Assembly (NCBI GenBank): GCA_963674685.2
Contig: CAXXWT010000002.1
Location: 434,001 to 498,000, forward strand
DNA length: 64,000 nt
Direction of reading: 5' to 3'
From: G963674685 sp963674685
Lineage (GTDB): Bacteria; Lernaellota; Lernaellaia; JACKCT01
Shown: piece after piece, positions 25,229 through 32,700 of the stretch
Position numbering within the stretch: position 1 is the stretch's first letter
Layout of the letters: each line of letters begins with the position of its first letter
Notes under the pieces: model-generated
The model's database searches: none
The model's input: the letters and a program-made list of their open reading frames with translations, nothing else
Told to the model about the DNA's origin: nothing
Made by a program: the position numbers and the translations under genes

Positions 25229-25711
25229 TCAGCCAGATGGATACGTACAATACCAACTTATGCATTTACTGGAGCAATTTCCAAGTATTCTACATGCACG
25301 AGAATAGCTTAAATAGTAATCATTCTCAGCAGCAGCCTTTTTAGTTACGCTTGTTGATTCGTCAGTCACTTCAGAAAGGTGGTAACTGCAGTCGCATAGG
25401 CAAGCTGAATATCCATTCGGATTTGCGCAAGACATTCTCATTGGCTTAAGCTCCAATGAAATATAGCAAATAAAATCCTTTGCCAAAATATCTCCTCCAA
25501 TAAGTGAACACTCAAACACATCCAGATCTTCGCAAAATCGATCAATACACGTTAAATCCAGATCCAAAACATAATCTGTACCGCTTGCTTCCTCCTCCTG
25601 CACATCCTCTTCATTCTCATCGGAATCTCTGCAGTCGCAGGAGAATATGAACACAACAGTGCTAAGAATAAAAAGAAGAACGAAAATGAAGGGCCAAGTT
25701 GAATTCTTCAT
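25229..25711 (-). CDS. Small Cys-rich lipoprotein, AT-rich gene
   Basis: A 160-aa protein from an ATG with AAGGAG nearby. A hydrophobic leader ends at Cys25 (Phe-Ile-Phe-Ser-Cys), a lipoprotein-like cleavage site, then Asp-Cys-Arg-Asp and a Glu/Asp-rich linker. The remainder has about thirteen Cys, including Cys-Leu-Cys-Asp-Cys and Cys-Ser-Ser-Lys-Cys. No family is recognised. Codon use is clearly more AT-rich than the neighbouring genes, pointing to recent transfer or a fast-evolving lineage-specific gene. It sits downstream of another, larger Cys-rich lipoprotein on the same strand's upstream side (25844-27475). Confidence 0.7.
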   Translation of the reverse strand: MKNSTWPFIFVLLFILSTVVFIFSCDCRDSDENEEDVQEEEASGTDYVLDLDLTCIDRFCEDLDVFECSLIGGDILAKDFICYISLELKPMRMSCANPNGYSACLCDCSYHLSEVTDESTSVTKKAAAENDYYLSYSRACRILGNCSSKCISWYCTYPSG

Positions 25712-25843
25712 TTCAAAACTCCTTGCAAACAGCCCCAAGAAAGAGGATTGGAAATCATGACTGCCTGGTTAGCCGTGGGATATTTCCCCATAGCCTGCTA
25801 CGCAGGCGTATTTATCATGCCACGCGCACGCTCAGATTTTCCC

Positions 25844-27475
25844 CTATTGCTCCTCAAAGAAGTTGATGCGCGTCTCGGCGATGTTGGTGTCCACGCCGCA
25901 TCCGTCTTTCATCTTGTTGGTGTACGTGTACGTGGCTTCGTATCCCAGGGCATTGTAAAAATACCCGATGGCGCTTTGGGAATCGAACCACGAGCAGTTG
26001 TTCGTGATCCAACTCTGGTCGTTGAACGGATCGCCCAAGCCGATCCACTCATCAATGTATAAATAATACTGGTTGCCGCCGATCCAGTTGCAGTCGGCGT
26101 CGGAAAAGACATAGAGAATGGCGAAGCAGTCGTCCGTGGGCACCTGCCAGATTCCCTCTTCGTCGAACTCGTAGTAATCGACGAAATCCTGCGTGTCGCA
26201 TGTGAATTCCTGGACAATTTCGTAGGGCATCATGGGCGCGTGGTTTTCTGGGCACTCGCCCGGCTGATTGGTCAGATAAATGACGTCGAAAAGCTCATCC
26301 TCCCCGTCCAGGCTTCCGCTGACGATCAGGATCATCGACTTGGCCTGGCTGGTCAGCCAGTAAATCATCTGCCCGTAAATAGCGCCTTGCTCGAAATAGT
26401 AATACTCATATTCCTCGGTCGAGTATTCCGGCGCGTAAGTCATGGGCACGTCGTCCACGATGTCGATCGTAAACGTATCGTACCACTCGGAATCGTTTTC
26501 GCGGCCGGTGAAAAGATCCCATCCGCCCTCGATGAAGTAATCCTCGGCCCGCGAGGATGTGTTGATGCAAAGCTCGACGGCGTCGTTGAACAGGCTCGAT
26601 CCGCGAAGCTCGAATCCCGCGCAACTTCCTTGCGTGGAAGTGGTTGTAGAAGTGGTGGTCACAACCGTCGTGGTCGTCGATGTTGTGGTGGTCGTGGTTG
26701 AGGTCGTTGTCGTCAAGGTGGTTGTTGTGGTCGGATTTTGCGTCGATGTGGTCGATCCGCCGGTGTAAGTCGTGCTCGTTGATGTGGCTACGGTTGTCGT
26801 CGTCGGTTGCTGCGTGGTTGTGGTGCTCGTCGTGGTTGTCGTCGTGGTTGTCGGAAGAGGATCACAGTCCTCCTCATCTTCGTTGCAGATAAGCGGATCG
26901 CAGGGATCGCCGGAATGCACGCATTCGTCCTGATCCTCGTCGCAACTTTCCGTGCCGTTGCAGTACAGCGTGTCGTCGGTGCAGGGATTTCCCATGTGGC
27001 CGCATCCGTCGGCCGCTTCGTCGCAATATTCGCCGCCGTTGCAGAACTCTCCGTCGTTGGGGCAGGGATTGCCTTCGTGATCGCTGCACGTTCCCGCCAG
27101 GCAGGCGTCGTCGCCGTTGCACCACCGGCCGTCATCGCAGTCCGCGCCGTCGGCAAGCGGAGTCCACGCGTCGACGGCCGTGGCGACATCGCATATCTCA
27201 CATTCATTGTCCGGATTGGCCGCCTGATCGCCATAACACGCGCCGCCGATAAAGCAGCCTTCGCAAACCGTGTCGTCATCGATGTCGTCGTCTGTGTCGT
27301 CGTTGACGTCGTCGTCGATGTCGTCGTTGAGATCATCATCCACATCGTCGTCGACATCATCGTCCACATCCGGCGCATCGCCTCCGCCGCTGTCGTCGTC
27401 ATCGTCGCCGCATCCGAAAAAACAAAAAGTGAAAACGCATAAACATGCGCAAAGGAAAAAAAAGAGTTTCGACAT
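25844..27475 (-). CDS. Surface lipoprotein with Asp linker, Cys repeats and Thr-rich linker
   Basis: A 543-aa protein. Lipoprotein signal with Cys22 (Phe-Phe-Gly-Cys), then Asp-rich repeats (24-70). Next is a Cys-rich stretch (72-205) built of repeats with the theme Phe/Tyr-Cys-Asn-Gly-x-Glu-x-Cys-Asp-Glu...Cys-x-His-x-Gly-x-Pro-Cys. A roughly 75-residue linker of almost only Thr follows (205-285, with Pro, Val and Ser breaks). A C-terminal domain of 250 residues rich in Tyr and acidic residues ends the protein. The Cys repeats match those in the exported protein at 55214-57241. The Thr linker is likely a rod or O-glycosylated region. It may be an adhesin or display protein; no enzymatic motif is seen. 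Confidence 0.85.
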   Translation of the reverse strand: MSKLFFFLCACLCVFTFCFFGCGDDDDDSGGGDAPDVDDDVDDDVDDDLNDDIDDDVNDDTDDDIDDDTVCEGCFIGGACYGDQAANPDNECEICDVATAVDAWTPLADGADCDDGRWCNGDDACLAGTCSDHEGNPCPNDGEFCNGGEYCDEAADGCGHMGNPCTDDTLYCNGTESCDEDQDECVHSGDPCDPLICNEDEEDCDPLPTTTTTTTTSTTTTQQPTTTTVATSTSTTYTGGSTTSTQNPTTTTTLTTTTSTTTTTTSTTTTVVTTTSTTTSTQGSCAGFELRGSSLFNDAVELCINTSSRAEDYFIEGGWDLFTGRENDSEWYDTFTIDIVDDVPMTYAPEYSTEEYEYYYFEQGAIYGQMIYWLTSQAKSMILIVSGSLDGEDELFDVIYLTNQPGECPENHAPMMPYEIVQEFTCDTQDFVDYYEFDEEGIWQVPTDDCFAILYVFSDADCNWIGGNQYYLYIDEWIGLGDPFNDQSWITNNCSWFDSQSAIGYFYNALGYEATYTYTNKMKDGCGVDTNIAETRINFFEEQ

Positions 27476-27852
27476 TTGCTATTCCCCTGATTATTCTTGG
27501 CCGTTAGTTTACCAAAAACTCATCTGCTTTGGCAAAGTATTTATCCCGTAAAACATTAAGTCAAACACCCGAATGCAGCGGAAATCCGCAAAGGGACTTT
27601 GTGCAAATGTAACAATTATCACAAATCGCTTATTTTCACAGGCTGTTTTTGTGAAAATCTGATGATCCCGCGAATATCTGAGAGATTCAGTCGACGTTGC
27701 TCGCACACGTAATTTGGAAATATACCCAATAATATCAACGAGTTATAAGATTTTCTCCCATTTGGTACGGGCTTTGCCTTTGTCATTACTTCAGAAATCG
27801 GCCGAACGCCTGGCCTGAAGTGCGAGTTAATAACAACTGGAGGAATGAAGGT
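27476..27852. promoter_or_regulatory. Divergent AT-rich intergenic region
   Basis: This 377-bp region separates two divergently transcribed lipoprotein genes and is AT-richer than its surroundings, so promoters for both are expected here. The plus-strand gene has a clear CTGGAGG ribosome site at the right edge. I cannot assign -35/-10 boxes with confidence, and I see no gene. Confidence 0.4.
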
Positions 27853-28293
27853 ATGAGTAACAAATTTTGGTTTTTATCGCTGGTTATCGCGATCATGTCT
27901 TTGAGTCTTGGATTCGCCGTCGCCTGTGGCGATGACGACGATGACGACGATGATGATGACGACGACACCGGCGACGACGACACCGGCGACGACGACACCG
28001 GCGATGACGACGTGGATGACGACGTGGATGACGACGTGGACGACGACACGGACGACGATTTCACACCGATCGGCGAATGCGACACGGAAGATGTGTACGA
28101 AGCGATGGTGTGGCTCTTCGACGACTGCTATGACCTCGAAGATGCACAGAATAATCCCCTGGACGCCGACGGCGTTTGCGAAGCCGCCGAAGCTGCCGAC
28201 ATCGACTGCTTCATGGCCTGCTACGACGCTGCCGATCAGTGCGGCGGCGATCCCGACCCGCTGTTCGACTGCATCGACGCCTGCATGGCCTAA
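27853..28293 (+). CDS. Small Asp-rich lipoprotein (paralogue 1)
   Basis: A 146-aa protein; the start is preceded by GGAGG. The lipobox is Ala-Val-Ala-Cys25, followed by Gly and a run of twelve Asp, then Thr-Gly-Asp-Asp-Asp and Val-Asp-Asp-Asp repeats up to about residue 70. The C-terminal 75 residues form a small helical domain with eight Cys: Tyr-Glu-Ala-Met-Val-Trp-Leu-Phe-Asp-Asp-Cys, Val-Cys-Glu-Ala, Asp-Cys-Phe-x2-Cys and paired Cys to the end. The same pattern occurs in the next gene, so the two are a tandem duplication. Function unknown. A strong terminator follows. Confidence 0.85.
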   Translation: MSNKFWFLSLVIAIMSLSLGFAVACGDDDDDDDDDDDDTGDDDTGDDDTGDDDVDDDVDDDVDDDTDDDFTPIGECDTEDVYEAMVWLFDDCYDLEDAQNNPLDADGVCEAAEAADIDCFMACYDAADQCGGDPDPLFDCIDACMA

Positions 28294-28310
28294 GTAAAAC
28301 AAATCCGAAA

Positions 28311-28340
28311 AAAACGCCCCGCCCGCCGGGGCGTTTTTTT
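28311..28340 (+). terminator. Rho-independent terminator
   Basis: A GC-only 7-bp stem (CGCCCCG / CGGGGCG) extended by A-T pairs, with a 5-base loop and followed by TTTTTTT. It ends the first small lipoprotein gene and separates it from its paralogue. Confidence 0.92.
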
Positions 28341-28446
28341 ATGGAAAGCGCGAAAATATTATCCGAGACAGGCGACGGTGGATCAATTTCCCGTCACGCG
28401 ATATGATGACGGCTGCTGATCCTCTTTTTGGAAAGCGCGAAAACCG

Positions 28447-28815
28447 ATGCGAATTTATCCATTCATCTTCTGTGCTTTGCTCATTGTCGTTTTCGGAACG
28501 CTTCCGTACTGCACCGGTTCCGACGACGAGGATGAAGAAGAGCTCGACAGCGACGATGACGATGATGACGATACGGTGGAATCCGATTCCCCGTGCGTGG
28601 ACGGCGAACTTTACGAATCCATGCAATGGCTCTTCGACGAGTGTTTCAACATTCTGGGTTACGACGACGAACCGATCAGCGCCGACTCCGCCTGCCACAT
28701 CTATTGGCCGGAAGACGTGCTTTGCTTTATCGACTGCTCGTACGCCTTCGACGATTGCGCCGACGGGGGGCTCGCCGACTGCCTCGAGGCCTGCGGCCTG
28801 GAGATGATGAAGTAA
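28447..28815 (+). CDS. Small Asp-rich lipoprotein (paralogue 2)
   Basis: A 122-aa protein. The leader ends in Leu-Pro-Tyr-Cys22, a plausible but less typical lipobox, followed by a Glu/Asp-rich linker (residues 25-45). The C-terminal domain aligns with that of the upstream gene: Leu-Tyr-Glu-Ser-Met-Gln-Trp-Leu-Phe-Asp-Glu-Cys, then Cys at matching positions and an ending Asp-Cys-Leu-Glu-Ala-Cys. The acidic linker is shorter. It was probably made by tandem duplication and has since diverged. Function unknown. A MITE-like element begins 37 bases after the stop. Confidence 0.8.
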   Translation: MRIYPFIFCALLIVVFGTLPYCTGSDDEDEEELDSDDDDDDDTVESDSPCVDGELYESMQWLFDECFNILGYDDEPISADSACHIYWPEDVLCFIDCSYAFDDCADGGLADCLEACGLEMMK

Positions 28816-28852
28816 GCGGCCGATAATCATCCAGCCAAACCGAACGATTGTC

Positions 28853-29254
28853 GGTTCTTCGAGGATTACCGTACTTTACCATTAAACGCATGCTCATGGA
28901 TTATCTCGATACAAAGGCGGCCATTGAGTGTCTGAAGTAAATCCCGATAGGGATGTCGGTCAATAGCGAAGGGCTTTAGCCCTGGAAATATTGAACACGC
29001 CATATTTTAAAAGCCCCCGAAGCGGGGCGCAGGTGGCTTTTATATTATGAACATCATAAGGCGACTCAAGGCGAACGCGCTTCCTACACCCCTTGTCAGG
29101 GGTTTCATGAAAAATAAATCGATCTCTTTGTTCCAGGGCTAAAGCCCTTCGCTACTGACCAAACACCCCCTCCGGGGGTTGCAGTCCCGTATGCCGGGCT
29201 GTGAAGCAACATCCGCTGTTTTATCTTTTCAAGTATGGCAATCCTCGAAGAACC
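28853..29254. mobile_element. MITE-like element with 24-bp terminal inverted repeats and target duplication
   Basis: The ends are inverted copies of each other: GGTTCTTCGAGGATT at 28853 and its reverse complement ending at 29254. The match extends to 24 bp with two mismatches (28853-28876 and 29231-29254). The element is flanked by CGATTGTC on the left (28845-28852) and CGATTGTA on the right (29255-29262), a 7-of-8 direct repeat as left by transposition. The GGTTCTTCGA-type end and about 8-bp duplication resemble ISL3-family insertion sequences. At 402 bp, with no transposase, it would be a non-autonomous derivative. It contains another inverted-repeat structure. Confidence 0.8.
28958..29160. 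repeat. Nested 30-bp inverted repeat inside the MITE-like element
   Basis: The 30 bases at 28958-28987 (core TAGCGAAGGGCTTTAGCCCTGG) are the reverse complement of 29131-29160 with one mismatch. Each arm holds its own palindrome, GGGCTTTAGCCC. The centre also has CCCC/GGGG-type hairpins. It may be a second small element that inserted earlier, or a strong RNA structure. Confidence 0.75.
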
Positions 29255-29315
29255 CGATTGTATTATTCCGTATTAATATCTTGATTTTCTTTGCGGCAAA
29301 GCGGGTAATTGTAAC

Positions 29316-29333
29316 TGTAGTACGTGATGTACA
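29316..29333. promoter_or_regulatory. Candidate operator of the Phd-type antitoxin gene
   Basis: TGTAGTACGTGATGTACA is an imperfect palindrome with GTAC in both arms, 17 bases before the antitoxin start. Antitoxins of this family usually bind such a site to repress themselves. Confidence 0.3.
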
Positions 29334-29349
29334 TTAAGGAGTTTTTGTC

Positions 29350-29595
29350 ATGGTCAGGCTGGCCGCCAACGAAGCCCGGAAAGATTTCGCCGACGCCATC
29401 AATCGCGTGGCTTATGCGGGAGAAAGAATCATCGTGCATCGCCGGGGAAAAGACGTGGCCGCCCTGGTTTCCGTCGAGGATCTGGCTGTTTTGGAAAACC
29501 TGGAGGACATGATCGACCTGACGGATGCGCGCGAGGCGTTGAAGGAACCCGGCAGCGTTTCCTGGGAGAAGATGAAAAAAGACCTGGGGCTTTAA
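29350..29595 (+). CDS. Phd/YefM-family antitoxin
   Basis: An 81-aa protein with AAGGAG upstream. The N-terminus (Leu-Ala-Ala-Asn-Glu-Ala-Arg-Lys-Asp-Phe-Ala-Asp-Ala-Ile-Asn-Arg-Val) and the following Glu-Arg-Ile-Ile-Val-His-Arg-Arg-Gly-Lys-Asp-Val-Ala-Ala-Leu-Val-Ser are the Phd/YefM DNA-binding fold. The C-terminal tail (Glu-Pro-Gly-Ser-Val-Ser-Trp-Glu) is the toxin-neutralising part. Such proteins neutralise a RelE/ParE-type mRNA interferase encoded 3' to them and repress the operon. Here the toxin gene, 3 bases downstream, is collapsed, so this antitoxin is now an orphan. Confidence 0.9.
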   Translation: MVRLAANEARKDFADAINRVAYAGERIIVHRRGKDVAALVSVEDLAVLENLEDMIDLTDAREALKEPGSVSWEKMKKDLGL

Positions 29596-29598
29596 TTC

Positions 29599-29711
29599 AT
29601 GGCCTCGTGGAAAGTCGTGTGGAAGCCGAAGGCTTCGAAAAACTTTTTGGATTTGCCGAAAAGCGAACAAAAGCGCATCGCAAAGACGTGTACAAAAAAA
29701 TCACCGAGTAA
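29599..29711 (+). pseudogene. RelE-family toxin remnant with internal deletion
   Basis: The start matches a RelE toxin (Trp-Lys-Val-Val-Trp-Lys-Pro-Lys-Ala-Ser-Lys-Asn-Phe...Leu-Pro-Lys-Ser-Glu-Gln-Lys-Arg-Ile). From 29676 another frame reads His-Arg-Lys-Asp-Val-Tyr-Lys-Lys-Ile-Thr-Glu-stop, the typical RelE C-terminus. The roughly 45 central residues are missing and the two ends meet at CGCATCGCAAAG, out of frame. The simplest explanation is a deletion that left the first and last parts. In the start frame, translation would run on into the 3' end of the opposite-strand radical SAM gene. The toxin is almost certainly inactive. Confidence 0.75.
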
Positions 29712-29722
29712 TTCCGATCCCA

Positions 29723-32700
29723 TCAGATATTGTCTTCGACTTTTAAAAGCGCTTGCTTTTGCGCGTCGCTTAATTGGTCGAGGGCGTGCGTGGTCTTGAG
29801 GATCATCCCCAGGTTGTCGCAGGCTTTCAGGCATCCGATGGGCTCGAAATAGGGATCGTCCTTCGGGCAGTTCATGGCCTTGTCGCGAAACTCGGCGTAG
29901 GGCGGCGCAGTCCAGATGTCCAGCAAATCTTTATCGTTCAAATTGCCCAGGGGCTTGCGTTTGCCCTTGCAGCAGGGAAGCACGGCGCCGCCGGTTCCCA
30001 CGCGCACGTAGGTCCATCCGATGTTGCACGGCAGATCGCGGATGAAGTCCCGGTCATACCCACCGCCGCCCGCCGCCGGGCTGGTGATCCTCCGATAGAA
30101 AGCGCCGAATCCCAGCACCGAAAGAAACTCCACGCGAATATGAAAATGCTCTTTGTCGATGCTGCATTTTTCAAGCAGCGGGCACTTGACGCATTCATCT
30201 TTCGGATATCCGAAAAAGAGCGCGTTTTCCTCTAAGTTGTCCTCGCGGATATCCAGGCGCCACTCCTTGCGCTCGCACAAAACATCGAACTTCGTGATGT
30301 CGTTAAGTTCGTACCGGAAATCCGCGGGCAGAATGTCGCGTTTGACGAAGCGGGCGAATTCCTTTCCCTCGCCGACGCCGCTTTTGTCCCTGGGAGCCTG
30401 CGTGGGATCGAGTTCCAGATAGTCGTCGCGGCGCACGAAGCCGTCGAGCTGCGCCTTGATGAGTTCCCGGTCTTCGGCGGTCAGCGCCAGGTGATCCGAT
30501 TTTCCCGCGATGATATCGACGGGCGTAAACTCCACGTGATCGGCGCGGCACCGCAGGGCGAACGTGATCATGTCGTCGATGCCGCCGGCGTTGATGTGGT
30601 TGATCACGTTGTAAATCTTCACGTGGGGCCTGTTGTGTTTCGATTGCCTTTTGAGTTGGTGCAGGCGCTGGAGCGCATCGCGTATCTTCCCGAGGGTCTT
30701 GCCCTTTGTTTTGGGATGAACCGCCGCGTACATCTCCGGCGTTCCGGCCCAGGCGCTGACCGTCAGGTTGTCCAGGCCCATCTCCACGAAGCGCTCGATG
30801 TGCTTTTCTTTCAGCAGCGCGCCGTTGGTGATGACCGTGCATTTCATGCCGTGGGATTTGATGCGCTCCACGATCTTTAAAAAATCCGGATGGAGCAGCG
30901 GCTCTCCCGCCCCGGAAAGCTGCGCCATTTTCGCGCCCGCCGCCGCGGCGTCGTCGACGGCCTTAAGCGCCAGATCCGTGGGCAGCGTACGCCGGAAGAT
31001 TTCTCCGGTCCAGCGATCCGCGCCCATCTCGAATCCGTGGTTCCAGCATCCCGCGCAATGCAGATTGCATTGGTTGGTCAGGTCCAGTTCGATGATATCG
31101 GGTCCCGCGTAGACTTTGTCGCCGGACAGGATTCCCGCCAGCGGCAGATTGGCTTTGATAAAATCATCGTCGACGGGTTTTTCGTCCATGGCGGCTTCGG
31201 GCTCGGCCTTTTCGCCGGACTCGCAGATGTCTTTGCCGCCTTCGCCGTACTCGCCGGGATCGAAACTCCCGATGCGGTTGGCCAGTTCCAGCAGGCGGGC
31301 GAACTTTTCTTTCATTAAAAGATTTTCATCCGACGCGCTTTGACGCAAGTTCTGCTGCTTGCCTTCGGTTAAGTTTGTTTCCAGGCACTCAATGCCCAGG
31401 CGCTGAACCAGGGCGAGAACGCGGCGGATGCGGTCGTTGCGCATTTCGTGGTCGAGGCCGTTCGCATCGACCCAAAGGTAGTGGTAATCCTTTTCCGGCA
31501 GCGCGATGCCGAGGTTTGCCGCATTCTTGTGCAGATCCGTGCCGGTGATGATGTGGCAGGAATTGATGGATTTGACCTGGTCGATATACGCCGCGTTGTC
31601 TTCTATGAAGCACAGGGTTTTTTGAAAATCTCTTTCCGTCTCGCCGGGATAACCCACCATGCAGAACATGCAGGTTTTGATCCCCACTTCGTGAGCGTCG
31701 CGAAGCACGCGCGCCGCCGACTCGATGTCGAACAGACGGCTTTTGTTCATCATCTCCAGCACGCGTTCGGAGCCCGTCTCCACGCCGAGTTGAAGCTCGA
31801 AGCAACCGGCTTTCCGGAGTTTTTCTAAAAGCGTGCGGGAAAGATTTTTCATCGGCGCCGCTTCGGCGTTCCAGTGGATGTCCAGCCCCTCGTCGATGAT
31901 CATGTCGCACAGTTGCTCCAGCATTTTCGGACGGCCGTTTAAGATGTTGTCCGACACGGTGAAGCTGCGGTAGCCGAGTTCGCGCACGTGGTGTTTGAGT
32001 TCGTCGAATATGTGCCGCGCCGAGCGGCTGCGATATGCGCCCGCCAGGCTTTTGCCTTTGCAATACATGCAGTCCGCGATGCAGCCCCGGGACCATTCCA
32101 GCACCAGCGAATCTCCGGAAAACAGGTTCATGTCGAAATGCCCGTACGTGGGAAACGGTATCGAGTCCAGGTCTTTGATCGGCTCGCGGGGGGCGTAATC
32201 CTCATAGCCGTTTTCATCCAGCGTGATAACGCCGGGGATGCCTTTGATCGGCGCGCCCGCCTCGACAGCCTCCACGCACTCGCAAAGCGCCTGCTCGCCT
32301 TCGCCGACGACGTATCCGCTGACGAGGTCGCCAGCGCGCTCGAAGAAAATCCCGCGGTACTCGGGAGTAAAGATCGCCGGGCCGCCGAGGATGATGGTCA
32401 CGTCCCGGTTGCATTTTCGCAGCCGCTTGATGATCTCGATCGCCATGCGTTCCTTGGGATCGCACACGGAAATGCCGATGACCGGCGCGTTGTAGCTCAA
32501 TATCTCATCCGCCGCCGCCTGAATCCGGTCGTCGAAGGCGTGCGCGATAATCGGCCAGGTTTCGTCTGAGGACCAGAAATTTTTGTTTTCCACGTGCCAT
32601 AAAAGCTTCCAGTCTTCGGGCGCCTCGTCGTACCAGCGGGCGTTGAAATCCAGAACCTTCGACGGATGACCTTTCGCATCCAGGTACGTGGCGAGGATCG

